A stretch of 45,343 nucleotides of DNA from Nitrososphaerota archaeon (GCA_016201435.1 JACQCT010000017.1:1-45343), one strand, 5' to 3'; shown: positions 17,034 through 26,539, numbered from the stretch's first letter. Notes: generated by a model not told the origin, from the letters alone. Numbers and translations are program-made.

Positions 17034-17789
17034 TCACCTTAGCTTTTTCAATATCTCTAAGGCAGCAATAAAGTCATTTGGTGAGCTAATCAACACATTG
17101 CCTGAAATTTTGTGTACTTGTTTTATGAAATCAACCATATCCTTACTATAGCCTGACCAATCAAGACTAAGCATTTTTGCAGATTTTGAATTTTTTTCGG
17201 AAGCTAATAAAATACAAGGAACTATCTTGAAACCATGAGGTTTTAATTTATCGACTATTCTTGTAACCTGGTCAATGGAGCTAATGACCTGAGTAACAAA
17301 TCCTTTTGGTTGGGCTTCAATCTTTTTGTGAATTTTTTCAAAATCTGGATTGCTTGATAATGAAAGATAAAGATCAATTTTTTTTCCAAAACCTTGTTCG
17401 TTAAACTGCTTTACAATATCACTTGGTATAAGCTTAGAATCCTTTGGTCCAACAGGTGGAGTATCTCCTTTAAGAATAAGAACACCGTTTAGATCAAGCA
17501 AAATTGCGTCAGAAATTGTTTGAGTAATAGAAATGAGATTTCTATCTCTTACTCGTATACTTGCAGAAATTCTTATTTTTTTATTAGAATCTCTAATAAA
17601 AAAACCGGCAGTAATTGGTGATATTCTTGGTATGCCAAGAACTGAATCAGTCAAGTGGATACTTTTACAAACTTTGCCAACCTTCAAGGCTTTAGATTTT
17701 AATTTATTAAGAGAATCCTGCAGTTCTTTTTGAGATAATACTGTGTCTTGAATGATTTTTGGGGGATTTATCTCATATGTGATTGTCAT
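17034..17789 (-). CDS. metF: Methylenetetrahydrofolate reductase-like protein
   Basis: A 251-residue TIM-barrel protein of the MetF family, which would make the methyl donor used by methionine synthase. Family-like segments: TYEINPPK at the N-terminus, SIHLTDSVLGIPRISPI, GVLILKGDTPPVGPK (where MetF has the GDxP pterin/flavin region), FVTQVISSIDQV and KIVPCILLA. It is shorter than bacterial MetF (about 290) and clearly divergent. It is divergently placed 86 bases from the methionine synthase genes, which supports a one-carbon role. Cofactor and electron donor are unknown. Confidence 0.8.
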   Translation of the reverse strand: MTITYEINPPKIIQDTVLSQKELQDSLNKLKSKALKVGKVCKSIHLTDSVLGIPRISPITAGFFIRDSNKKIRISASIRVRDRNLISITQTISDAILLDLNGVLILKGDTPPVGPKDSKLIPSDIVKQFNEQGFGKKIDLYLSLSSNPDFEKIHKKIEAQPKGFVTQVISSIDQVTRIVDKLKPHGFKIVPCILLASEKNSKSAKMLSLDWSGYSKDMVDFIKQVHKISGNVLISSPNDFIAALEILKKLR

Positions 17790-17875
17790 AGAAGGTTTTT
17801 TTGAGTACTTGATTATAACCTTTGAATATAATCAAAGCAAGAAATTAAATTGATTAAAACCATCTCAACTTTGTC

Positions 17876-18820
17876 ATGGTACAAAAAGTTCCTTTCAGTG
17901 AGGCAATAAAGAACAAAATTTTGCTTTTTGATGGTGCAATGGGAACCGAGATCCAAAAGCTAAACCCAAAACCAGAAGACTTTCCAGATGGCAAAGATGG
18001 ATTCAATGACGGGCTGTCTTTCACAAGACCTGAATGGATAAAAAATATTCATAGAAGCTACCTGGAAGCAGGTGCTGATTGTATTGAAACTAACACATTT
18101 GGATCAAACAAGTTGAAGCTAGAGGAATATGGTTATGGAGAAAAAACAGTGGAATGGAATAAAAAAATTGCACAGTTGGCAGTAGAGATAACTCAAGAAT
18201 TTACTGACAAACCAAGATATGTAATTGGAACTATGGGTCCATCGGGATTCTTACCAAGCTCAAATGATCAATCACTTGGTCAAAAACCTCTTAACGAAAT
18301 CAGGGAGGCATATGAATTACAAGCAGAGGGTCTTATACTGGGAGGAGTTGATGCATTATTAATTGAAACAAGCCAAGACATTTTAGAAGTTAAACTTGCA
18401 ATCGAAGCTTCGCATCTTGCAATGAAAAAAACTAGTAAAAAAATTCCAATAATTGCAAATGTAACATTAGATAAATATGGAAAAATGTTACTTGGCACAA
18501 ACATTCAGGCGGCATATACAACCGTGTCTGATATGGGAATTGATATTTTTGGATTGAATTGCTCTACTGGACCAATAGAAATGACGCCAAGCATACAGTG
18601 GTTAGATGAGCAAAACAATTTGCCATTACTTGTAGTGCCAAATGCTGGGATGCCAGAAAACCAAGGTGGAAAAGCTATTTACAAAATGTCGCCAGACGAA
18701 ATGGCAAAAGCTCTCAATGAATTTATCTCACAATATCCTAACGTGAGAATCATAGGAGGGTGTTGCGGTACTAATCCTTCTCATATATCACAACTCCGAA
18801 AAATAATTGATCAAAAATAG
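17876..18820 (+). CDS. metH: Methionine synthase, homocysteine-binding half (split MetH)
   Basis: Homocysteine S-methyltransferase domain equal to the N-terminal module of MetH. ILLFDGAMGTEIQKL opens the barrel. The zinc ligands are Cys229 (FGLNCSTGP) and Cys296-Cys297 (GGCCGTNPSHI). It stops at 314 residues, and the remaining MetH modules are in the next gene, 43 bases downstream on the same strand. Each half has its own start and stop and full-length domains, so this is a gene split and not a frameshift. Confidence 0.93.
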   Translation: MVQKVPFSEAIKNKILLFDGAMGTEIQKLNPKPEDFPDGKDGFNDGLSFTRPEWIKNIHRSYLEAGADCIETNTFGSNKLKLEEYGYGEKTVEWNKKIAQLAVEITQEFTDKPRYVIGTMGPSGFLPSSNDQSLGQKPLNEIREAYELQAEGLILGGVDALLIETSQDILEVKLAIEASHLAMKKTSKKIPIIANVTLDKYGKMLLGTNIQAAYTTVSDMGIDIFGLNCSTGPIEMTPSIQWLDEQNNLPLLVVPNAGMPENQGGKAIYKMSPDEMAKALNEFISQYPNVRIIGGCCGTNPSHISQLRKIIDQK

Positions 18821-18863
18821 GTAATAAACGCTAAGTATTTAGAAAATTCAGTTTACAATTAAT

Positions 18864-21365
18864 ATGTTGAAAATTCCAAGAGTAAGTTCTGCTTTAAAGG
18901 CAATTGAGCTAAAACAAATCCCACCACCCTTGATTATTGGTGAGAGACTTAACACCCAAGGCTCAAAGAAGGCAAAAGAAGCGGTACTAAATGATAATTT
19001 TGATGAATTATTAAATTTAGCAAAGACCCAAGTTGAAGAAGGTGCACATTGTCTTGATGTTTGTGTTGCAACTACAGAACGCTCAGATGAACTAGAGTTC
19101 ATGAAAAAACTTGTCAAACAATTGAGCCTAGAAATAGATGCTCCCTTGGTTATTGATTCAACTGAACCAAAAGTAATTGCCACAGCACTTGAACAAATTC
19201 CTGGCAAGCCAATAATTAACTCAATTAATTTAGAAGGTGATGGAACTAGATTTCATTCATTAGCTCCCATGATGGCAAAATATGGAGTTCCTGCAATTGC
19301 AATGTGTATTGGTCCAAAAGGAATGGCTAAAACCCCTCAAGAAAAGCTAGAAACTGCACAATTACTTTATGAAACTGGAAAAAAATATGGTCTACAAGAA
19401 GATCAATTCATTTTTGATGCTCTAACTTTTACACTTGCTACCGGAGAAGTCGAATTTCAGGACGCTGGAAAAAATACATTGGAAGGAATAGCATTAATCA
19501 AAAAAAGATTTCCAAATTCATTTACCACTCTTGGCCTAAGTAATCTAAGCTTTGGACTTGCACCCAATGCACGCAAAGTGCTTAATGCTGTATTTTTGTA
19601 TCATGCTGTAAAATATGGCCTTGATACAGTGATAATCAACCCAAAGGATGTTATTCCATACTCTGAGATTAGTGAAAAAGAAAGAAAAATTGCAGAGGAT
19701 CTTATCTTTAATCGACACCCAAATGCGCTTGCAGATTTAATAACATATTTTGAAAACTCAAAATCTACAAAAACCATTTCTGTCAAAAGAGTTGAAATCG
19801 ATCCTTCTTGGGATGCTGGTAAACGATCTAACTTTAGAATTGTAAATAGGTTAAAAGATGGAATTGAAAATGATGTTGTCAGTGCAATTGCTGAAAAGAT
19901 AACACAAAAACATGAACTAGTTGAAAAAAATAATATTTTGAGCATCCAAGCTCCAAAAGAAATAACACATCATGCTGCAATCCAAACACTAAACGATGAT
20001 CTTCTTCCAGCTATGAAAGAAGTAGGTGATAAATTTGGAGCAGGAGAACTCATCTTGCCATTTGTACTTAAATCTGCAGAATGCATGAAAGCAGCAGTAG
20101 GGGAACTTGAAAAATATCTGCTAAAGGAGGAAGGTACTAGCAAAGGCAAACTTGTGTTGGGTACAGTTTATGGTGATGTTCATGACATTGGAAAGAATTT
20201 GGTAAAGACAATTTTTGAAAATAATGGATATACCGTCTATGATTTGGGAAAACAGGTTCCAATGCAAAAGTTTTTGGAAAAAATTGATGAAGTAAAAGCA
20301 GATGCACTAGGACTCTCTGCACTCTTGGTTTCAACGTCAAAACAAATGCAATTTTTTGTAGAACATGCAAGGAAAAACAACATGCAGATTCCTATACTAT
20401 GTGGTGGAGCTGCCATTAACACTAACTATATCAATAGAATAGCAAAAGAAGGCGGAATTTACAAACCAGGTACATTTTACTGCAAAACAATGTTTGATGG
20501 TCTAAAAACAATGGACAAGCTTGTTTCAAATGAGAAAGAAAATTTCCTTACCGAGTGGAATACAAAACTAGAGAAATGGACAGAAACTAGTGTAAAGACA
20601 GAAGTAGGAGATATTCCACATAGCGGAATAAAACCAGTAGAACCACCACTCGCACCTCACATCAATAAACAAATTAGATTGGAGCCTACACAAATTAATT
20701 TACAAGAAATTTGGAAATATATTAACAAAAAATCTCTTTTTGTTTTGTCTTGGGGACTTCGTGGAAGTACTGCAAAAGAATCACAACAAGAACATGAAAA
20801 ATTATTTGAAGAATGGAAGAAAAGAATTGTTGATGAATGTCTTTTTGAACCGCGTGCGGTATATGGCTATTTCAAATGCCATAACAAAGATGGAAAACTT
20901 GTAGTTGATCATCCAAATGGACAACATATCACATTTGATTTTCCAAGATCAACAAAATCAAAACATCTCTGCATTACAGATTATTTTGGTAAGGATGATG
21001 TTGTTGCATTTCAAACAGTAACAGTTGGAAACAAGACTTCCGAAATTATAGAAAAATGGAATAAAGAAGACAAGTATACGGATGCATATTATTTGCATGG
21101 TCTTGCAGTTGAGACTGCAGAAGCTATGGCAGAATGGGTTAATCAAATAATAAGAAATGAACTAAAGATTGGACCAAAAAGAGGACTACGATACAGCTGG
21201 GGATATCCAAGCTGTCCTGATGTAGCACAACACAATTTGGTATGGAAATTATTAGAACCCGAAAAATCCGGTATGGGGCTTACAGAATTGGGTCAAATTA
21301 TTCCAGATCAATCTACAGCAGCGATAGTTGTACATCATCCTGAGGCAGAATATTTTGTACTGTAA
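18864..21365 (+). CDS. metH: Methionine synthase, folate/cobalamin/activation half (split MetH)
   Basis: An 833-residue protein with the other three MetH modules. Residues about 15-290 are the pterin-binding barrel (PLIIGERLNTQGSKK, PLVIDSTEPKVI). About 330-560 is the B12 cap and Rossmann domain with the lower-ligand motif D438-V-H440-D-I-G443, then GLSALLVSTSKQM. About 620-833 is the reactivation domain (RGLRYSWGYPSCPD, binding SAM). Together with the preceding gene it gives a complete cobalamin-dependent methionine synthase, fitting the known ability of ammonia-oxidising archaea to make B12. Confidence 0.94.
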   Translation: MLKIPRVSSALKAIELKQIPPPLIIGERLNTQGSKKAKEAVLNDNFDELLNLAKTQVEEGAHCLDVCVATTERSDELEFMKKLVKQLSLEIDAPLVIDSTEPKVIATALEQIPGKPIINSINLEGDGTRFHSLAPMMAKYGVPAIAMCIGPKGMAKTPQEKLETAQLLYETGKKYGLQEDQFIFDALTFTLATGEVEFQDAGKNTLEGIALIKKRFPNSFTTLGLSNLSFGLAPNARKVLNAVFLYHAVKYGLDTVIINPKDVIPYSEISEKERKIAEDLIFNRHPNALADLITYFENSKSTKTISVKRVEIDPSWDAGKRSNFRIVNRLKDGIENDVVSAIAEKITQKHELVEKNNILSIQAPKEITHHAAIQTLNDDLLPAMKEVGDKFGAGELILPFVLKSAECMKAAVGELEKYLLKEEGTSKGKLVLGTVYGDVHDIGKNLVKTIFENNGYTVYDLGKQVPMQKFLEKIDEVKADALGLSALLVSTSKQMQFFVEHARKNNMQIPILCGGAAINTNYINRIAKEGGIYKPGTFYCKTMFDGLKTMDKLVSNEKENFLTEWNTKLEKWTETSVKTEVGDIPHSGIKPVEPPLAPHINKQIRLEPTQINLQEIWKYINKKSLFVLSWGLRGSTAKESQQEHEKLFEEWKKRIVDECLFEPRAVYGYFKCHNKDGKLVVDHPNGQHITFDFPRSTKSKHLCITDYFGKDDVVAFQTVTVGNKTSEIIEKWNKEDKYTDAYYLHGLAVETAEAMAEWVNQIIRNELKIGPKRGLRYSWGYPSCPDVAQHNLVWKLLEPEKSGMGLTELGQIIPDQSTAAIVVHHPEAEYFVL

Positions 21366-21441
21366 TGAAAACCAAAATATTTTCTGTTGGTGAACATATA
21401 ACGATAATGCCAAATAAATGAATCTTGTATTACTAGTATAA

Positions 21442-22002
21442 TTGGAAATTGAATTACTCACAAAAGCATTATCTAGTAAAATTACACCTGATGTAAAATA
21501 CGATGGACAAACAAAACTTGCTGCTGTATTGATAGTGATTTATGGGAAAGAACCCATGATAATCATGACAGAGAGACCAAAAACAATGAATCATCATGCT
21601 GGCGAGATCTCTTTTCCTGGTGGGACATGGACACAACGTGATGATGATCTATTGACTACAGCTCTTCGAGAAACAAAAGAAGAGATGAATCTTGACGTAT
21701 CTAGACAACAAATCATAGGTCAGATTAGACCTGTGACAACTTTGAATTCTGGTTTTACAATAATACCGTTTATTTGTATTCTAGATGAAATACCAAAACT
21801 TATCCCAAATTCAGAAATAGAAACCATATTACACATTCCATTTGTGCCTCTACTGAACACGATAGAAGATGATCTAGATCCTTTGCACAAATCAATTCAA
21901 GAGATGTATACTTTTAGATATCAACATCATTTAATTTGGGGTGCTTCTGCAAGGATGCTAAAGCAAATGTTTAACCTTCTATCAGAGACTGGGGTACTAT
22001 AG
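21442..22002 (+). CDS. NUDIX hydrolase, CoA-diphosphatase type
   Basis: A 186-residue NUDIX protein starting at TTG. The NUDIX box runs from GGTWTQRDDD to LRETKEEMNLDV, with the metal-binding REtkEE core. Just before it, TERPKTMNHHAGEISFPGG matches the extra motif of NUDT7/NUDT8-like CoA pyrophosphatases. A role in turning over CoA or acyl-CoA follows from the family. The gene stands alone between metH and the ribosomal protein pair. Confidence 0.88.
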   Translation: MEIELLTKALSSKITPDVKYDGQTKLAAVLIVIYGKEPMIIMTERPKTMNHHAGEISFPGGTWTQRDDDLLTTALRETKEEMNLDVSRQQIIGQIRPVTTLNSGFTIIPFICILDEIPKLIPNSEIETILHIPFVPLLNTIEDDLDPLHKSIQEMYTFRYQHHLIWGASARMLKQMFNLLSETGVL

Positions 22003-22076
22003 TTAATTTTTCTATATCATTTTTTACCTAAACTCTTGAGATTCATTTAAAAAGAGGTCAAGGTGTTCAAATTTTT

Positions 22077-22235
22077 ATGGCTGCGCACAAATCTACTCCA
22101 AGGAAGATACGCTTAATGAAGAAACTAAAGCAAAGTTCACCAGTGCCAACTTGGGTTGTAGTCAGAACAAAAAGAAAGGTACGATCAAACCCAAAAAGGA
22201 GACAGTGGCGCAGAACTGATGTGGGAGTGGGATAA
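22077..22235 (+). CDS. rpl39e: 50S ribosomal protein L39e
   Basis: A 52-residue highly basic protein: it begins MAAHKSTPRKIRLMKKLKQ and contains the conserved PTWVVVRTKRKV and RRQWRRTDVGVG. L39e lines the peptide exit tunnel and is always about 50 residues. It stops immediately before the TTG of L31e, the usual archaeal pairing. Confidence 0.95.
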   Translation: MAAHKSTPRKIRLMKKLKQSSPVPTWVVVRTKRKVRSNPKRRQWRRTDVGVG

Positions 22236-22736
22236 TTGTCAGAAGAATCACTTGAACGCGTTTATACAATAAATCTTGGAAAAGTTTGGCTTTCTCCAAA
22301 TAACCAAAGAGCCAAGAGGGCAATTAACATGATTAAAGAATTTGCTACACATCATATGAAATCTGAAAATGTCAAGATTGAAGAAGACGTAAGCCATCTT
22401 GTGTGGGCAAGAGGAATACGACATCCACCAAGAAAGATACGTGTGAAATTAACAAAAGACGATGATGGTAATATTCTGATTTCAAAATATGAGGAAGAGA
22501 AGAAAGTAGAGGAGAAACAAAAAGGAAAGAAAGCAGAGAAAAAAACAGAGAAAAAAGAAGAGAAGAAAGTAGAGGAAACACCAAAAGAAACAAAAGTAGA
22601 AACTAAAGTAGAAACAAAAATAGAAGAGAAACCAAAAGCAAAGAAGGAAGAAAAAAAAGTAGAAGAAAAACTAACAGAGAAGAAAGAAGAGAAACCTAAA
22701 GAATCAAAGTCTGATAAAAAGACAAAGAAAGTTTAA
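22236..22736 (+). CDS. rpl31e: 50S ribosomal protein L31e with a long Lys/Glu-rich tail
   Basis: Residues 1-90 are L31e (VYTINLGKVWLSPNNQRAKR, SHLVWARGIRHPPRKIRVKL). Start is TTG, directly after the L39e stop. L31e is normally about 80-95 residues; here a further 75 or so are almost only Lys, Glu, Thr and Pro, in loose repeats such as EEKKVEEK and KVETKVETK. The tail is low-complexity and probably disordered. The conserved domain is certain; the tail's role is unknown. Confidence 0.95.
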   Translation: MSEESLERVYTINLGKVWLSPNNQRAKRAINMIKEFATHHMKSENVKIEEDVSHLVWARGIRHPPRKIRVKLTKDDDGNILISKYEEEKKVEEKQKGKKAEKKTEKKEEKKVEETPKETKVETKVETKIEEKPKAKKEEKKVEEKLTEKKEEKPKESKSDKKTKKV

Positions 22737-22738
22737 TT

Positions 22739-23692
22739 CTATTCTATTTGTGTCAAGTTAAGATCTAATTTTATACTGCATTCTGGCTCATCCCAGTCCA
22801 ACATGTTTTGTTTTGGGATGAATCCAAGAGGATCGTATTTGTCAAACCTCGTTTCTCCATCTATTGATGTCAACAAAACAACTTTAGAACTTTCACCTGC
22901 CATGACCGAAAGACTTACCCTAGTGCTATCATCATTGAAGATGCCGCTGATTGTATTTACCATGGAATTTAGTGTTCCTACAGAAACCTTGTTTCCACCC
23001 ATTACGTACAACATTGTACTTTTGACACTGTTAGGAGGTGCATCCTCGTAAAGCATCTTGATAGAATCTCTTAGCGATGTCTGTACGTCTTGGCCTTCTT
23101 TACTTGTAGAAAGAATGTTTGTTCTTAATGGGAAGGATGCAGACTTTAATGATGAAACGACTTCAAGCAGAGCTGCATTTGTTATGGTATGACATGTATC
23201 AGGAGTAAGATCAGGGTTGCTGTCAAGTAAAGCATCATTATCTACTATTATGGTACAGTCAGAATTTGTCTTCAATCTCTTTAACGATACGCCTGAAAAG
23301 AAGATTCTGTCTTTTTCGAATTTGAATGGCATTATGGCGAAAGAAAGGACATTCTTACCCATCTCTTTTGCAACTTGTGAGAGAATGGGTGCTAATGCTG
23401 TCCCCGATTTTCCTGCCAAGTTTGCCATTATGACAATAGTAGAATAACCGTCAATCTTTTCTCTAATACTGTCAAGGGCACCAAATGATATGCCTCGTAT
23501 TAGATACGAAGATGGATTAAGAATTGGATTGGTATTAATCAAAATTTTAGGATTGCCAGAATTGAGGTCTTTTGGGTCATGGCTAATTAGAATACATTCT
23601 GAACCAAGTTTCTCTTTGGCGTTTATTGCTAATTTGCATCCTGCGCCGCCTAATCCTACAACTAGGATGGGCTCCTTTATCTCAAATTCCAT
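22739..23692 (-). CDS. Divergent FtsZ-like tubulin-superfamily protein
   Basis: A 317-residue protein with the FtsZ N-terminal nucleotide-binding strand (ILVVGLGGAGCKLAINAKE) and typical later order: SLRDSIKMLYEDAPPNSVK, GGNKVSVGTLNSMV and VSLSVMAGESSKVVLLTSIDG. The tubulin signature GGGTGTG is replaced by NLAGKSGTALAP, and the T7 loop that completes GTP hydrolysis is not evident. Thaumarchaea divide mainly by the Cdv/ESCRT system and carry degenerate FtsZ homologues, which this resembles. GTP binding or polymerisation cannot be assumed. It converges on rpl31e with a 2-base gap. Confidence 0.8.
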   Translation of the reverse strand: MEFEIKEPILVVGLGGAGCKLAINAKEKLGSECILISHDPKDLNSGNPKILINTNPILNPSSYLIRGISFGALDSIREKIDGYSTIVIMANLAGKSGTALAPILSQVAKEMGKNVLSFAIMPFKFEKDRIFFSGVSLKRLKTNSDCTIIVDNDALLDSNPDLTPDTCHTITNAALLEVVSSLKSASFPLRTNILSTSKEGQDVQTSLRDSIKMLYEDAPPNSVKSTMLYVMGGNKVSVGTLNSMVNTISGIFNDDSTRVSLSVMAGESSKVVLLTSIDGETRFDKYDPLGFIPKQNMLDWDEPECSIKLDLNLTQIE

Positions 23693-23767
23693 GACTCTCT
23701 TTTGCTTACAAAATTAGTTAAAAAACTTTGTTGATTAGTTTTGATCCAAGCTTCGATCTAAAAAATT

Positions 23768-25036
23768 TTAGCTTATGGGTTTACCATAAAGACCACGTTT
23801 TGTTGCTTTTGTGATCTCAACTTTGATTTTTTGTCCAATTTTTACCTCTTCATCAATAACTATGGGTTTGTAGGCAAAGTTTCTTCCTTTGGTGATGCCA
23901 TCTGCAATTTCATCAAACAAAACATCGCCCTTCCAACCCACCCATTTGAGATTTCTCTCATGCACTATCTTATTTGTCAATTCAGAAATGATCTTACTTC
24001 GTCTTTTTACGTCAGAAACATCGACTTGGTCCATTTTTGCAGCATTTGTTCCTGGCCTAGCACTATATCTTGAGAGATTTATCACATCAGGCCTTGTTTC
24101 TTTAATGAGCTCTATTGTCTGCGCAAAATCTTCCTCACTTTCAGATGGGAATCCTACTATGATATCTGTAGAAATGGTAAATCTTTCAAATTTTTTCCTA
24201 AATGCATAATTTGTATCCCTAAACACATTTGCCGTATGACCACGCTTCATCTCTCTTAGAATCCGATTGCTTCCGTTTTGTACTGGAATGTGAAGAAATT
24301 TGAAGACTTTATCATTTTCAAAGGCTTTCAAAAGATCCTGCTTAATCCTTGTCATATACATAGGATTCATCATGCCTACTCTAATCATAAAATTGTGCTC
24401 TATCTCAGATACATTCTTGATAAGAGTAGGTAGGTTAGTCCCAATGTCAAAACCATAACAACCATTATCTGTTGATGTAAGCCAGATTTCACCGCATCCG
24501 TCTTCTACATCATGTTTCACCTGCCTTACAATATCGCCTATCCTATAGCTGCGCAAATCTCCTTTAGATAATTTGGTTTGACAAAAAGTACACTCACTCA
24601 TGCAACCACTTGCAATTTCAACTATTCCTACAGCTGAATTCAATCTGACCTTTGGTAAACCAACTTTAGATACATCCGAGTCTGCAATCTCTATTTTCTT
24701 TATCCCTTTTAGAGTAGAATCTATGACATCAAGAGTTTTCCCTAAAGAATTTGGACCAAGTAAACTAGCTTTTGGACTGAATTTTTCAACGGTAGATTGT
24801 TCTGCTTTTGGTAAACAACCAGCTACAACAAGTGGTTTTGTTTTCATTTTTTTAATTCTATGTATCATTTTATGTGCAGTTGCATCTTTTACTGAACAAG
24901 TAACAATAAGATTCAAGTCTGAATCAGATGAGTTCTGGGCAAGTGTATGACCTCCATTTAGAATCAAGCCAGAAATCATTTCAGAATCTGCAAAGCTTGC
25001 TGAACATCCATATGCTTCAACCCAAATCTTTGCCAT
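23768..25036 (-). CDS. tRNA t6A37 methylthiotransferase (e-MtaB/CDKAL1-like)
   Basis: Radical-SAM methylthiotransferase that adds the methylthio group to t6A37 of tRNA. Three cysteines of the N-terminal UPF0004 domain are seen in EAYGCSASFADSEM, IVTCSVKDATAHKM and VVAGCLPKAEQ. The radical SAM cluster is CMSECTFCQTK (CxxxCxxC). VGFPSESEEDFAQTIELI and a C-terminal TRAM region (about 360-420) follow. Length of 422 matches the archaeal/eukaryal e-MtaB group. It starts 2 bases after the fumarase/aspartase stop, so the two are probably co-transcribed. Confidence 0.93.
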   Translation of the reverse strand: MAKIWVEAYGCSASFADSEMISGLILNGGHTLAQNSSDSDLNLIVTCSVKDATAHKMIHRIKKMKTKPLVVAGCLPKAEQSTVEKFSPKASLLGPNSLGKTLDVIDSTLKGIKKIEIADSDVSKVGLPKVRLNSAVGIVEIASGCMSECTFCQTKLSKGDLRSYRIGDIVRQVKHDVEDGCGEIWLTSTDNGCYGFDIGTNLPTLIKNVSEIEHNFMIRVGMMNPMYMTRIKQDLLKAFENDKVFKFLHIPVQNGSNRILREMKRGHTANVFRDTNYAFRKKFERFTISTDIIVGFPSESEEDFAQTIELIKETRPDVINLSRYSARPGTNAAKMDQVDVSDVKRRSKIISELTNKIVHERNLKWVGWKGDVLFDEIADGITKGRNFAYKPIVIDEEVKIGQKIKVEITKATKRGLYGKPIS

Positions 25037-25038
25037 TT

Positions 25039-26433
25039 TTATCCCAAAAATGACTTTACTTCTTTTTCACTCATCAATCTTTTTGATATTACCAACTGTC
25101 TGATGGTCTTGCCAGTTTTTAGAGATTCTTTGTATAGATCAGCAGATGTCTGATAGCCAAGTTTAGGCGAGAGTAGTGTTACTATTACTGGACTGTTCTC
25201 AATATGTTGTTGAAGCTTTTCTTTGTTTGCAGATAAACCATCAATCAAATTATGAGAATAAATGGGAACAAAGTTTCTTAGCATATCTGTGGAATCTAAA
25301 ACAGATTTTAGCATTACAGGAAGCATTACGTTTAGCTCAAACTGTCCTGCTTGGGCTGCAAGTGCAACAGTAGAATCATTTCCAATTATATTAAAACAAA
25401 TCATATTCATGCATTCTGCAAGCGATGGGTTGACTTTACCTGGCATTATAGAAGAACCTGCATGCACTGCAGGAATGCCAATTTCTGATAAACCAGCAAC
25501 TGGACCAGACGCCATCAATCTAATGTCATTTGAAATTCTGCCAAGTTCAACTGCTAAATTTCTAAGTGTAGATGACAAATTTGCAACTGCAAATTTGCTT
25601 TGTAATGAATATTGCATGTCCTGCTGCGGTTTTAATGGTAGTTTGGAAACCTTTGCTAGTTCTGCAATGATAATGCTTCTATAACCTTTTGGAGTATTTG
25701 CACCTGTTCCTACAGCAGTTCCGCCTAATGCAACAAATTCAAGTTCTTTTTTTGCTACAACTATTACATCACGAGCTTTTGCAATTGCAGTTGCATATGC
25801 AGCAAACTCGCTGCCCAAACTAACGGGTAGTGCATCCATAAGATGTGTTCTGCCAATTTTTTTATAACTGGAAAATTCTTTTGATTTTTTTATCAGAATT
25901 TTTATCAATTCATCTAGTACGGGAATGACTTGATTGATATTAAACAAAATTGAAACATGCATTGCGGTTGGAAATGTATCGTTACTTGATTGTGACATGT
26001 TTACATGATCATTTGGATGTATTGCTTCATAATTCCCTTTTTTCTTTCCAAGTATTTCTAATGAAACATTTGCAATTACTTCGTTGGTATTCATGTTAAA
26101 CGCAGTTCCAGCACCAGAGTTTATTGCTTCAACGACAAACTGATCAAGATGTTTTCCTAAAAGAATTTTATCACATGCTTTCACAATCGCATTTCCTTTC
26201 TTGGTATCCAAAGCTTTAGTTTTCATGTTGGCAACAGCTGCTGATCTTTTGATCATTACAAATGCCATGATCAAATAGAGATGAGCTCTTTGACCTGTCA
26301 CATGATATTGTTTGATAGCTCTAGCTGTAAAAGCTCCATAATATGCATCTGCAGGAATTTGAACTTCGCCTAAAGAATCTCTATCTGTTCTAAACTTCAC
26401 GTGAAAGCTAGAATTAATTTTCCTAATATTCAT
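25039..26433 (-). CDS. Fumarate hydratase / aspartate ammonia-lyase family enzyme
   Basis: Homotetrameric lyase acting on fumarate. The signature loop AGSSIMPGKVNPSLAE carries the catalytic Ser. GAGTAFNMNTNEVIAN, HPNDHVNMSQSSND and GRTHLMDALPVSLG build the active site. Some segments (PADAYYGAFTARAI, AQAGQFELNVMLPVM) read more like aspartase, others (SSNDTFPTAMH, MPGKVNP) like class II fumarase. In an autotrophic thaumarchaeon a fumarase is needed for the partial TCA cycle, so that is one good role; aspartase is equally open. An N-terminal extension of about 14 residues precedes the conserved start. Confidence 0.9.
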   Translation of the reverse strand: MNIRKINSSFHVKFRTDRDSLGEVQIPADAYYGAFTARAIKQYHVTGQRAHLYLIMAFVMIKRSAAVANMKTKALDTKKGNAIVKACDKILLGKHLDQFVVEAINSGAGTAFNMNTNEVIANVSLEILGKKKGNYEAIHPNDHVNMSQSSNDTFPTAMHVSILFNINQVIPVLDELIKILIKKSKEFSSYKKIGRTHLMDALPVSLGSEFAAYATAIAKARDVIVVAKKELEFVALGGTAVGTGANTPKGYRSIIIAELAKVSKLPLKPQQDMQYSLQSKFAVANLSSTLRNLAVELGRISNDIRLMASGPVAGLSEIGIPAVHAGSSIMPGKVNPSLAECMNMICFNIIGNDSTVALAAQAGQFELNVMLPVMLKSVLDSTDMLRNFVPIYSHNLIDGLSANKEKLQQHIENSPVIVTLLSPKLGYQTSADLYKESLKTGKTIRQLVISKRLMSEKEVKSFLG

Positions 26434-26504
26434 TCGCTTTTCAAAAATTACAAAAATTAATACAATATTTCAAATAAGTTGAACTATTCTCATCCATTTC
26501 CCAA

Positions 26505-26539
26505 TAGGTTAATATACTTAAAATAGAACATTCGAGACG
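26505..26539 (+). promoter_or_regulatory. Promoter of the NirK-like gene (leaderless type)
   Basis: A TATA-like TTAATATACTTA (26509-26520) preceded by GGTT is centred about 25 bases before the ATG at 26540. That spacing puts transcription initiation at or next to the start codon, so the mRNA is probably leaderless. The gene is divergent from the fumarase/aspartase gene. Confidence 0.6.

Noticed and set aside
18280-18504. Possible frameshift between the two MetH halves.
   Set aside because: Each half has complete domains, its own start and stop, and the gap between them holds no MetH-like coding sequence; it is a true split.
22372-22593. Leu/Phe/Ser-rich frame opposite the L31e tail.
   Set aside because: Antisense of a Lys/Glu repeat, which yields such composition automatically.
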